A program made the translations under genes and the position numbers. Positions 32,780-40,205 of a DNA stretch of 40,205 bases are shown here, piece after piece; positions within the stretch are counted from its first letter, which is position 1; each line of letters opens with the position of its first letter. The notes beneath the pieces are model-generated. The model had not been told where the DNA came from and did no database searches. It saw only the letters and a list, made by a program, of their open reading frames with translations. Source of the stretch: Candidatus Avimonas narfae (lineage in GTDB: Bacteria; Bacillota; Clostridia; Oscillospirales; Acutalibacteraceae); assembly GCA_904395335.1 (NCBI GenBank), contig CAJFNR010000026.1, positions 1-40,205 of the forward strand, in the 5' to 3' direction.

Positions 32780-33755
32780 AACCGGACACGCCCCCTACCT
32801 ACGCCGGGGCGAAAGCTGCAGCCTGATAAATCTGGACGTACTCATCACATTAATTCCTCTTTGTATATTTTCCTGTGTTTATTACGGATTGCGGCCCATG
32901 CTAATCGTGCTCACCGGCATGCTCACCGCTGTTGCGTGTGAAACTCTCTGCTGTCTGATGATGAAGCGCCGGCCCACCATACTGGATGGCAGCGCTGCCG
33001 TCATCGGCGGGCTGATCGGCGCCCTTATGCCCCCTGCTGCTCCCTACTGGCTGCCCATTATCGCGTCGGCGTTTGCCATTCTCGTGGCCAAAATGCCCTT
33101 CGGCGGCAGCGGGCGGTATCTGTTCAATCCTGCCGCTGCGGGAATTGCCGTGGTGACGCTTTGCTTTACTTACACCATGTTCCGTTATCCGGACCCGGGG
33201 CTTGTCAATCAATCCCTTCCTCTGGGCGACCTGAGCGGCGTGGTTACGGAAAGCTCCCCCGCCGCTCAACTGAGCAGCGGCGGGCAAACGCTGTATTCCT
33301 GGAACACGTTGCTGTTCGGCGATTTTCCCGGCCCCATCGGGGCCACCGCCATTGCGGTGCTGGCCGCCTGCGCTCTGTATCTATTTTCCAGGCGGGCAAT
33401 TTCACCGCTGATCACACTGTCGTATTTGGCGGTGTGCGCGCTAATCGCTATGGCTTTTCCCCGGGTATCAGGCGAGTGGTATAACAGCGTGATGCTGGAA
33501 CTGTGTACTGGCTATTTGCTGTTCTGCGGTATCTACCTGCTCCCCGACACTGTCACCGCTCCCCGGCACTGGCTGGCGCGGATTGTATACGGTGCGGCGG
33601 CCGGCGCTCTGGTCATGGCGCTGCGTCATATCGGTCAATTTGAAGAGGGGGCCTGCTTCGCTGTCCTCCTTGTCAATGCCTTTTCCCCGCTTCTGGACCG
33701 CTTCTGCTGGCGGCTGCTCAACCTCCGCCGCCTGCACCGGCGCCGGAGGACGTAA
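32769..33755 (+). CDS. rnfD: RnfD-like membrane subunit
   Basis: A 328-residue membrane protein with about nine helices. RnfD marks: DGSAAVIGGLIGALMPP, FGGSGRYLFNPAAAG, PIGATAIAVLA in place of the covalent-FMN region GxIGETS (the threonine is kept), and YLLPDTVTAPRHWLARIVYGAAAG, PEGVxFAVLL-like FEEGACFAVLLVNAFSPLLD. ATG at 32769 is chosen over 32766 for spacing to GGGGGG; the start overlaps rnfC by 11 bp. Confidence 0.85.
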   Translation: MTLKTGHAPYLRRGESCSLINLDVLITLIPLCIFSCVYYGLRPMLIVLTGMLTAVACETLCCLMMKRRPTILDGSAAVIGGLIGALMPPAAPYWLPIIASAFAILVAKMPFGGSGRYLFNPAAAGIAVVTLCFTYTMFRYPDPGLVNQSLPLGDLSGVVTESSPAAQLSSGGQTLYSWNTLLFGDFPGPIGATAIAVLAACALYLFSRRAISPLITLSYLAVCALIAMAFPRVSGEWYNSVMLELCTGYLLFCGIYLLPDTVTAPRHWLARIVYGAAAGALVMALRHIGQFEEGACFAVLLVNAFSPLLDRFCWRLLNLRRLHRRRRT

Positions 33756-33815
33756 TTCTCTCCCCATCCCCCGGAACCGAATTTCAGCGCTGGTAACAGA
33801 AAGGCGGATCGTTTC

Positions 33816-34493
33816 ATGAAAAAGGACTTGACCACCCATCAGTTCTGGAAGCTCACCGGTATTTTTATGGATAGCTTCCTGCTGCGCAATATCGTGCTGG
33901 TCCAGGCTATCGGCCTGTGCCCCATCGTGGCGGTCGGCGTCACCCTTCCTTATGGGGTGGCTCTGACGGTCTGCACCGCCGCGGTGCTGATTCCCTGCAG
34001 TCTGTGCATATCCCTTCTGAGGGAACGTATCCCCGACTGGCTGCGGGCGCCGGTTTATACGGTGGGGGCCTCTCTCCTCCTGCTGGGAGCCGGATGGTTC
34101 ATCAATCGGTATATTTCTCACGAAATATACGCAGCGTTGTATCTTTTCCTCCCTTTGATGGCGGTCAATACCATCTTTACTTACCGCACCGGCGGCTTCT
34201 CCACCAACAATCGGCCCGCGGCTGCTCTGGTGGACGCCCTGGGTTCCTCACTGGGCTTCGGGATCGTCATCTGCGCTGTCTCCGCCCTGCGGGAACTGGC
34301 CTCTTACGGAACCCTTTGGAATATTCCCATGAATCTGCCCTATACTTTACCAGAGGCGGCGATGCCGTATGCTGCCTTTATCATGCTCGGCTTTATGGCC
34401 GCTTTTCTGCAGTGGCTTAAATCGGCCGTCCGCCGTGCTTCCCACCGCATTCGTGGACGCCGTTCCGCCCGGAAGGGAGGGGAAGCGGCATGA
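33816..34493 (+). CDS. rnfE: RnfE-like membrane subunit
   Basis: A 225-residue six-helix protein of the RnfE/NqrD family. The first half-repeat keeps Cys35 in AIGLCPIVAV. The second half-repeat reads LPLMAVNTIFTYR, with Thr119 where the canonical protein has the second cysteine of the [2Fe-2S] site (VNC). FSTNNRPAAALVDALGSSLGFGIVI and RELASYGTLW are otherwise typical. AAAGGCGG lies before the ATG. It overlaps rnfA by ATGA. Confidence 0.83.
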   Translation: MKKDLTTHQFWKLTGIFMDSFLLRNIVLVQAIGLCPIVAVGVTLPYGVALTVCTAAVLIPCSLCISLLRERIPDWLRAPVYTVGASLLLLGAGWFINRYISHEIYAALYLFLPLMAVNTIFTYRTGGFSTNNRPAAALVDALGSSLGFGIVICAVSALRELASYGTLWNIPMNLPYTLPEAAMPYAAFIMLGFMAAFLQWLKSAVRRASHRIRGRRSARKGGEAA

Positions 34494-35086
34494 GTGCCTT
34501 TTCACAGCTGGTGTTTTATCTGCTAACCGCCGCTTTCGTACAGAATCTGGTGCTCTCCGCTGGTTTCGGAAGCTCCACCCTGTTACGCATCACCCGCCGT
34601 CCCCGGGATATCCTGCTGTTCAGCGGCATGCTGTGCGGTTTTTCCCTGCTGACGGTGCTCATCGCCTATCCTCTGGATCTGCTCATCGGCACCAGCTGGG
34701 ACGCCAAGCTGATCCGTCCGGTGCTGCTTATCGTCATTGCCGCCCTGCTGTATATCGGGGCGGCCCTGATCCTGAAAAAGCGGTTTCCCCCTGCTTATCA
34801 GAGAGTGCGCCGGACCCTGCCTCTAGCTGCCTTCAACAATGTAGTGATCGGCGTCGCCCTGATCGTCAACCATCAATTTTCCGTTTCCCTGGCCGGGGCT
34901 GTAGGGCTTTCCCTAGGCAGCTGCCTGGGATTTCTGGTGCTGTCCCTGCTGACGGCTGAGGCCCGCGACCGCATGGACAATCCCGACGTGCCCCAGGCCT
35001 TTCGCGGCCTACCCATTGCCCTGGTATATCTGGGACTGATGGCGCTGGCGCTGCTCGGGTTCAAAACCGGCGTTTCGTTTATCTGA
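34490..35086 (+). CDS. rnfA: RnfA-like membrane subunit without iron-sulfur cysteines
   Basis: A 198-residue six-helix protein of the RnfA/NqrE family. The canonical GICPFLG is GSSTLL here (Ser29 for Cys) and TTNCAVLGVAL is AFNNVVIGVAL (Asn117 for Cys), so both ligands of the intramembrane cluster are gone. The rest (AAFVQNLVLS, LLIVIAALLYIGAALILKKRFPPAYQ, LGFLVLSLLTAEARDRM, FRGLPIALVYLGLMALALLGFKTG) follows the family closely. No rnfB or rnfG follows; the next gene is unrelated. Confidence 0.85.
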   Translation: MSAFSQLVFYLLTAAFVQNLVLSAGFGSSTLLRITRRPRDILLFSGMLCGFSLLTVLIAYPLDLLIGTSWDAKLIRPVLLIVIAALLYIGAALILKKRFPPAYQRVRRTLPLAAFNNVVIGVALIVNHQFSVSLAGAVGLSLGSCLGFLVLSLLTAEARDRMDNPDVPQAFRGLPIALVYLGLMALALLGFKTGVSFI

Positions 35087-35122
35087 GTCCGTCATCAACA
35101 TTCCAAACAGGAGGAATCGGGC

Positions 35123-36415
35123 ATGAAAATGAAGATCAGTCACCGGGGACCGCAGGTGTTCAAAAAAAAGCGCCGGGGTCCCTGGCGCATCATCGCCACA
35201 GTCGTCGGCTGTGTCCTGCTGGTGGGGATCGGCTATTTCTCCATGAAATACATTGCCGAGCATCCCCAATCCTCCACCCTTGAACCAGGGGAGACCGACT
35301 CCACCAACCCTTCCACCGAAACCACCGGTGCCGATGCTGGGGAGCCCGACACAACCTCGCCGTCGACAACCACCACCACGGAAACGCCAGTCGCCGCCGG
35401 AAACGCTTCCCTGCTGACAGGGGAAAACATCCGCGGCTTTTATCTGCCGGCCGCCGTTCTCTCCAATACCTCCACCCTGGATTCTCTCTTGGAGGAGGCG
35501 GCCGAGGCGGGCTTCAATACTGCTGTCTTTGATCTGAAGGACGAAAACGGTGTGCTCCATTATGTCTCCGCCACAGATCTGGCGGTACAAGCCGGCAGCG
35601 CTGCAGATGACGCCCTGACCTTGGAGGAGCTTAAAACCTTGGCACAGCGCATGGAAAGCAAAGGGATCACGCCACTTCCCCGCGTATTTGCCTTTAAGGA
35701 TCATACGGCTCCTTCCACGCTGATGGAGGCCCGCATTGGTCTTGAGAATCAGCCTGGCTGGATGTGGCTGGACAACAGCAAGGAGGCTGGAGGAAGGCCT
35801 TGGCTCAACCCCTATTCCCAACAGGCGCAGCAGTACATCACCGACTTGTGCGTGGAATTGAAGGACGCCGGCTTCCGCGGCCTGATTCTGGACGGCGTCC
35901 AGTTCCCCAATCAGCAATCTCAGGCCTATTACGGCTCCGGACCACTCTCCTCCCTGAGCAAGGGGGAGGTCCTGTCGCGCTTTGTCTCCGATCTCCGTCA
36001 GTCGGTAGGGGCGGAAGACTGCGCCGTATTGGTGGCTTCCCCCGGCCTCTCCGTATTCAGTGACGACACCGCTCCGTATTACGCCAACCCCCTGACCTTT
36101 GGGGAAACCGGCGCCTGTCCCTTCCTAATGCCCTCCACTTTGGGGGATCCCTTGAACGCGGGAACGGAATCCCTCTCCGATCCGGCCGCCCATCCCTATG
36201 ACGCGGTCAAGTTAGCCCTGAATCAGATCGGACTGCGTCTAAGGCTCATTGAAGAGGACGCCCCCTATATCTGCCCCTGGCTACAGGCGTACGATTGCGC
36301 CTCCCGTGACATTACGGAGCAGATCCGCGCGGTCACGGATGTGTCGGGGGACAACGCCTCGTATATCCTTTATAATCCGCAGGGGACTTACGACTTTGCG
36401 GCACTGACGGAATAG
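35123..36415 (+). CDS. Membrane-anchored glycoside-hydrolase-like protein (DUF4015-like)
   Basis: A 430-residue protein with one N-terminal membrane segment (IIATVVGCVLLVGIGYF), a Thr/Ser/Pro-rich linker of about 50 residues, and an extracellular TIM-barrel-like domain starting IRGFYLPAAVLSNTSTLDSLLEEAAEAGFNTAVFDLKDENG (in parts). This and RGLILDGVQFP fit the putative glycoside hydrolases of the DUF4015/PF13200 group. Substrate unknown, probably cell wall or exopolysaccharide. AGGAGG precedes the ATG. It is 36 bp after rnfA and may share its transcript. Confidence 0.8.
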   Translation: MKMKISHRGPQVFKKKRRGPWRIIATVVGCVLLVGIGYFSMKYIAEHPQSSTLEPGETDSTNPSTETTGADAGEPDTTSPSTTTTTETPVAAGNASLLTGENIRGFYLPAAVLSNTSTLDSLLEEAAEAGFNTAVFDLKDENGVLHYVSATDLAVQAGSAADDALTLEELKTLAQRMESKGITPLPRVFAFKDHTAPSTLMEARIGLENQPGWMWLDNSKEAGGRPWLNPYSQQAQQYITDLCVELKDAGFRGLILDGVQFPNQQSQAYYGSGPLSSLSKGEVLSRFVSDLRQSVGAEDCAVLVASPGLSVFSDDTAPYYANPLTFGETGACPFLMPSTLGDPLNAGTESLSDPAAHPYDAVKLALNQIGLRLRLIEEDAPYICPWLQAYDCASRDITEQIRAVTDVSGDNASYILYNPQGTYDFAALTE

Positions 36416-36805
36416 CCCGGGATTCATTTTCCATCGTTTAACGGTGTCCTGTGAAAGCTCCAGGACAGGGGCCTAGTAGTAGGGGTTATCGCCCCGGATT
36501 TGGCCCTGTGCTGGTATTCTTCTCCTCCCTCCCGATGTAAGGTGCCGGAGGGACCTCCTGCGAAAAAGGGGGAATAGATGAATTTCTATTTTCATTGGGA
36601 GATTAACCGGACCTTCCCCGTGGAGAAAGTTCTTTAAGTGCCTTTTCCGCATCCACAGGATGACGCAGATAAGCATCCGTGATATACAGGGCGCTTCAAG
36701 CGCCCTGTATATCTGACACGAGATACGATAGATCCCCTTGCATCACGCTAATCATTCTCCCCAGCCGACACACGCTCTCATAGCCAAAGGAAAGGAGTCC
36801 TTTCT
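36416..36805. other. Intergenic stretch with strong hairpins, no gene recognised
   Basis: No supported gene. Structures: gtcctg/caggac near 36445-36466; acagggg-cc paired with ggccctgt around a gggg/cccc hairpin (about 36464-36508); cctcc/ggagg around 36530-36553; and a perfect 14-bp hairpin gatatacagggcgc/gcgccctgtatatc at 36681-36713 without a T tract. The first part may be a structured RNA or the terminator region of the Rnf operon. Confidence 0.5.
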
Positions 36806-37645
36806 TTGATCATCGACGCACACACCCACCTGTTTCCTGATGCCATGGCGGAACGGGTACTGCACAAACTGGTGGAAAATACGCGGCCGTTTGTTTCCAC
36901 TTTTGGGGAGACCAAGCCCCATACCGACGCCACCGTTGTTGGCCTGACGGCTTCCCAGAAAAAGGCAGGCATCGACCTTTCCTTGGTGCTGCCCATTGCC
37001 ACCTCCCCCAAGCCTTCGCCCACCCTGAACAATTTTGCCGCCCAGGTAAACGCATTGCCGGGGCTGCGTTCCTTCGGCAGTGTCCATCCCCTCAATCCCC
37101 AGTTCCGGGAGGAGCTGGACCGTATTGCCGACTTGGGCCTCAAAGGCATCAAGCTGCATCCCGAATATCAGGGGTGTTTTGCGGATGCTCCGGAAACAAT
37201 GGCCGTGGTTCGGGAAGCCACTTCTCGCGGGCTCTGGGTGGTCTTTCACGCGGGGGCCGATATCGGTATGGCCCCGCCTATCCACTGTACACCTCAACGG
37301 GTGCTCCGTCTGCGGGAGGCTGTCCCGGACGCCCGCATGATCCTGGCCCATATGGGCGGTTACCGTCTGTGGGACGAGGTGGAACAGCTGCTTCCCGGAC
37401 ATGACCTGTATATCGACACCAGCTTCTGTCTGCCCAATCACCCGGACAGGCACGAACAGTTTGCCCGTATCATCCGCAAAATGGGGGTGGACCACGTGCT
37501 GTTCGGCAGCGATTCCCCCTGGACCGATCAGGCAGATTCCTTGCAGGCCGCCTGCCGTCTGTTTGATACCTTCGGCTTTACAGAGGAGGAACGGTCCGCG
37601 ATTCTGGGCGGCAACGCCTTAGCCATTCTGGAGGGTACCCGATGA
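36806..37645 (+). CDS. Amidohydrolase family protein
   Basis: A 279-residue metal-dependent hydrolase of the PF04909 (amidohydrolase_2) type. It opens MIIDAHTHLFP with the metal-binding HxH, and has GLKGIKLHPEYQG, WVVFHAGADIG, AHMGGY and a late FGSDSPWTD that supplies the final Asp. The family includes decarboxylases and hydrolases; the substrate cannot be told. The start is a TTG at 36806 with AAAGGAG upstream. It overlaps the next gene by 4 nt (ATGA), so the two form a unit. Confidence 0.87.
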   Translation: MIIDAHTHLFPDAMAERVLHKLVENTRPFVSTFGETKPHTDATVVGLTASQKKAGIDLSLVLPIATSPKPSPTLNNFAAQVNALPGLRSFGSVHPLNPQFREELDRIADLGLKGIKLHPEYQGCFADAPETMAVVREATSRGLWVVFHAGADIGMAPPIHCTPQRVLRLREAVPDARMILAHMGGYRLWDEVEQLLPGHDLYIDTSFCLPNHPDRHEQFARIIRKMGVDHVLFGSDSPWTDQADSLQAACRLFDTFGFTEEERSAILGGNALAILEGTR

Positions 37646-38421
37646 ATTCACGCCGCATCTTTTTCTTTGACTGGGACGGGACGCTGTCCATTGGAAACCG
37701 CCCGGTATCTCACGCCGACCGCTGTGCCCTGAAGGAATTGCAGAAGCAGGGGCATCGCCTGTTCCTCTGTACCGGCCGTGCCCGGGGCTATCTGCTCCCG
37801 GAGGCGTTGGAATTCGGTTTTGACGGGATCATCGCCGGGGCCGGTACCCATGTGACAGCAGGCGACCGCGAGTTGCTCTGCCGTACCATTCCCTGCGATA
37901 CGCTCCGTCCTCTGGTGGCCCTCTTTTTGGAGCGCGGACAAGGCTGTATTCTGGAAAGCGCAGCGGGAATGATCCTCATCCATATGGGAAACGCCTATGC
38001 CAGTTTTCACCTGCCAGTTATCGAAACTTTGGCGGATTACGACACGCTGGCCCCCCGTTATCCGGTGAACAAATTCTCTCTTTTTGGTCGGCGAAAGCCC
38101 GGTATCGAGGAGGCCGTCACCGCATCCCTGGATCTGATACCCAATGACGGCTATGCGGAAGTGCTGCCCAAGGGCTGCTGCAAATCCGCCGGCATGCGAC
38201 TGGTTCTAAAAGACGCGGGGCTTACCCGGGAAGACAGCGTGGCCTTCGGCGATAGTACCAACGACACGGACATGCTTTTGTATGCCGGGATCGGTGTGGC
38301 CATGGGCAATGCTCCCGATGAAGTGAAAGCCGCTGCTGATTTTGTCACCGGTACCTGTGAGGAAAGCGGTGTGTCAGGGGCACTGCGCAATCTGGGATTC
38401 CTCCCGGAAGAAACGGCATAA
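37642..38421 (+). CDS. HAD-family phosphatase (Cof type)
   Basis: A 259-residue HAD hydrolase of class IIB. Motif I is FFDWDGTLS, motif II FLCTGRARG, motif III the Lys in LPKGCCKSAGM, motif IV FGDSTNDTDML. The cap between motifs II and III makes it a Cof-like sugar- or flavin-phosphate phosphatase. Coupled to the amidohydrolase by an overlapping start. Confidence 0.9.
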   Translation: MNSRRIFFFDWDGTLSIGNRPVSHADRCALKELQKQGHRLFLCTGRARGYLLPEALEFGFDGIIAGAGTHVTAGDRELLCRTIPCDTLRPLVALFLERGQGCILESAAGMILIHMGNAYASFHLPVIETLADYDTLAPRYPVNKFSLFGRRKPGIEEAVTASLDLIPNDGYAEVLPKGCCKSAGMRLVLKDAGLTREDSVAFGDSTNDTDMLLYAGIGVAMGNAPDEVKAAADFVTGTCEESGVSGALRNLGFLPEETA

Positions 38422-38450
38422 GTCGTAGGAATTCCGTTATATTCTGAAAC

Positions 38451-38471
38451 AGTATACATATTGTATATACT
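38451..38471 (+). promoter_or_regulatory. Palindromic promoter/operator before vanZ-gtrA
   Basis: A 21-bp near-palindrome with arms AGTATA and TATACT. The right arm TATACT (38466-38471) can serve as a -10 box with a weak -35 (TTCTGA) 18 bp upstream, so a bound regulator would cover the promoter. Confidence 0.45.
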
Positions 38472-38541
38472 TTGCGTTGAACAAGCCTTTAACCTACAAC
38501 ACCTAATCCTTCTATTTCCCTAAATGAAAGGAATAAGGCCC

Positions 38542-39432
38542 ATGAAAAGTCCTGCGGCACGACAGCGGCTGAGATGGCTGTCCTTTACCGGCGCCGCCAT
38601 TGTCGTCCTTTGCTTTTTTATCCTTTCCTGTATGCCTGCCGTTTGGATCACCGGATGGCAAAACCGTATTTCCGACGGGCTCATCTCCCTTTGGAATGGA
38701 ATTACAGAAAGCACGGCATCCCACTCTACCGTTCTCTCGCTCTATTCTTTGACGGGGCCGCTGCTGCATATTGCCGGATATTTTCTTCTGGGAATGCTGC
38801 TGTGGACCAGTCTTCGCCTGACTAATCAGCAGGAAAAAGCCCGGGAGATCGGGCGCATCTCCTTGACAACGGTTGCCGTTTGCCTGATAATCGCTGTCGT
38901 GGATGAAAGCCTACAGCTTCTTCTCCCCGGACGTCAACCGTCCTTTGCCCACGGGGCATATGACCTTCTCGGCGCCGCTATCGCGGCCTTCGGTCTGGCC
39001 CTGTTCTTCTTTTGCCTGCAAAAGTTCCCCAAGATTTTCAACCGGGAAACCATTAGCTATGTGTTTTTCGGCGCTCTCACCACGGTAGTCAATATCGTTA
39101 CCTACCTGATCTCCTGCACCGGGTTCGGCATTTCCAACTTGACCAGCAATGCCATCGCCTGGGTGGTTTCGGTGTTGTTTGCCTATGTGGTCAACAAGCT
39201 GTTCGTCTTTCAGAGCAAAACCGGCAGCTGGAAAGCTGCCGGACGGGAGTTTGTCCTGTTTATCGCTGCCCGGCTGTTCTCCCTGGCTGCCGACCAGCTG
39301 TGTATGTTTCTGCTGGTGGATGTCCTGGCCAGCAATAAAACGTTGGCGAAAATCGCCACCAACGTCATTGTCATGATCATGAATTATTTCTTCAGCAAAT
39401 GGTTCATTTTTGCCCGTAAAAAAAGATCCTAA
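38542..39432 (+). CDS. VanZ-GtrA fusion membrane protein
   Basis: A 296-residue membrane protein with two domains. Residues 1-165 have VanZ features (four helices, AVVDESLQLLLPGRQPSFAHGAYDLLGAAIA). Residues about 175-296 are a GtrA-like domain (YVFFGALTTVVNIVTYL, AIAWVVSVLFAYVVNKLFVFQSK, NYFFSKWFIF). GtrA proteins take part in lipid-linked sugar transfer and wall polysaccharide; VanZ is linked to teicoplanin resistance and wall behaviour. The fusion suggests a cell-envelope role. ATG at 38542 has AAGGA; an earlier in-frame ATG lacks one. Confidence 0.87.
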   Translation: MKSPAARQRLRWLSFTGAAIVVLCFFILSCMPAVWITGWQNRISDGLISLWNGITESTASHSTVLSLYSLTGPLLHIAGYFLLGMLLWTSLRLTNQQEKAREIGRISLTTVAVCLIIAVVDESLQLLLPGRQPSFAHGAYDLLGAAIAAFGLALFFFCLQKFPKIFNRETISYVFFGALTTVVNIVTYLISCTGFGISNLTSNAIAWVVSVLFAYVVNKLFVFQSKTGSWKAAGREFVLFIAARLFSLAADQLCMFLLVDVLASNKTLAKIATNVIVMIMNYFFSKWFIFARKKRS

Positions 39433-39446
39433 CAACCATAGTCAAC

Positions 39447-40021
39447 ATGATCGCCTATCACGGTACAACGGTAGGCAATCTCCGGCTGCTCCTGCGGCCT
39501 TTTGCCAACCCCCACTCTCCAACCTGTCTTATCCCTGTGTGTACCTCTCTACTAACAAGGCCCTGGCCTCCATTTATATCTGGAATCGTCCCTACAAATG
39601 GATGACCTTTGAAATACGGGAAGACGGGCTTCCCGTCTACAATGAATCCTTCAAAAACGGTCTGAAGGAATTGTATGGCGGTGTCAGGGGCTATATCTAT
39701 ACCTGTCAGGCGGATTTTTCCACCGATGCAAAGACCAATATCTCCTGCGCTGTTCTTTCCACCGAGCCGGTCCCTGTTGTGGAAACAGATGTCGTGGAGG
39801 ATGCTTATCAGCGGATACGGCAATACGAAGAAGAGGGCCTTTTGGTGATCCATCATTTTGAATCGCTGTCCGAGGAGCAACGGGCAAGGGATAAGCGAAT
39901 AGTTCTCCGTGCTATTCAGCGTCTGGAACTGTTAAAGGGGGAGCATCCCCTTTCCCCATTTGTAAAAGAGAAGTTCCCACTGATCTGGGAAGAAGCCATA
40001 CGTTTGACTTCCCATGGATAA
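39447..40021 (+). pseudogene. Frameshifted hypothetical protein (YHGT start)
   Basis: The natural start is likely ATG at 39447 (MIAYHGTTVGNLRLLLRPFANP), but its frame breaks near a run of five C's (39509-39513). The continuation lies in the -1 frame from SNLSYPCVYLSTNKALAS to the stop at 40021. One more C would join the two parts into about 191 residues. The YHGT start and VYLSTN segment recall small ADP-ribosyltransferase-like folds such as DUF3990, but this is only a guess; the function is unknown. A true mutation or a sequencing error would look the same. Confidence 0.6.
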
Positions 40022-40205
40022 CTTGGCCCAAATCATTGCGCAGCTTTTGGGTACGGTACCCTCGTCCAAGAGTGGTGCCAAGGCCCGCCATCAGGCGGTG
40101 GATAAAGCAGACGATACTCCCCATGGGGCATGAGGTCCCCCATCCCTTCGTCATACATCTCACCGGACACAGCCACTGTGCTTTGTTGACCTGTACACAC
40201 AGCAC
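40022..40205. other. Window end, no gene recognised
   Basis: A minus-strand open frame enters from the right (to 39912), but it overlaps the frameshifted gene, has low-complexity content and no family resemblance, so I do not call it. The true content lies beyond the window. Confidence 0.4.

Noticed and set aside
36473-36676. 67-codon minus-strand frame in the 36.4-36.8 kb gap
   Set aside because: No ribosome binding site, basic low-complexity product, and it covers the hairpin region; more likely noncoding.
36681-36713. 14-bp hairpin as an intrinsic terminator of the Rnf operon
   Set aside because: No T tract follows on either strand and it is 270 bp past the last stop codon, so I list it only as a hairpin.
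39912-40205. 97-codon minus-strand frame open at the right edge
   Set aside because: It overlaps the conserved 3' part of the frameshifted gene and shows no domain; cannot be judged from a partial view.

Overview
The window looks like a chromosomal piece of a GC-rich, strictly anaerobic gut-type Firmicute of the class Clostridia, probably Oscillospirales (Ruminococcaceae-like). This is inferred from an iron-dependent alcohol dehydrogenase with a Rex-like operator, an FMN riboswitch before an ECF-type riboflavin S component, MecA, an Rnf-type membrane module, split transketolase, strong purine-rich ribosome binding sites, and a radical-SAM peptide (RiPP) cluster of clostridial type. No rRNA, tRNA, CRISPR array or recognisable insertion sequence was seen.

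Layout. 1-2.1 kb: iron alcohol dehydrogenase with its control region. 2.1-3 kb (minus strand): riboflavin transporter ribU behind an FMN riboswitch. 3-5.75 kb (minus): three tandem paralogous lipoproteins behind one strong promoter. 5.9-6.1 kb: a short promoter-to-terminator unit that probably makes a structured RNA. 6.2-7.4 kb (plus): family 4 uracil-DNA glycosylase and a GNAT acetyltransferase. 7.4-16.5 kb (minus): aroE, aroK, then an attenuator-type leader peptide rich in Phe/Tyr/Trp, then DAHP synthase, tyrA, aroB, aroA, aroC, pheA and an ATPase. Together these cover the common shikimate route and the Phe and Tyr branches, except 3-dehydroquinate dehydratase. 16.6-18.2 kb: a BtrH-like protein divergent from acyl carrier protein.

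18.2-27.4 kb (minus): a more AT-rich island encoding a RiPP system. In transcription order it has a transglutaminase-fold protein, a radical SAM/SPASM enzyme, a small carrier-like protein, a 32-residue precursor ending in CWGC, a terminator, two ABC exporters, a subtilase fused to a P-loop-like domain, and a BtrH-like protein. It starts from a consensus promoter at about 27.4 kb and sits between acpP and split transketolase like an inserted cassette.

27.7-31.4 kb: split transketolase (minus) with a long structured leader that may be 6S RNA, ribulose-phosphate 3-epimerase (plus) and mecA (minus). 31.5-36.4 kb (plus): an Rnf-like C-D-E-A operon without rnfG or rnfB, whose subunits lack the NADH/FMN loop of RnfC and three of the four cysteines of the intramembrane iron-sulfur site, followed by a membrane-anchored glycoside-hydrolase-like protein. 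36.8-40 kb (plus): amidohydrolase, HAD phosphatase, a VanZ-GtrA fusion and a frameshifted gene.

The points most worth following are the aromatic leader-peptide attenuator, the RiPP island, the reduced Rnf-like complex, and two unassigned structured RNAs.
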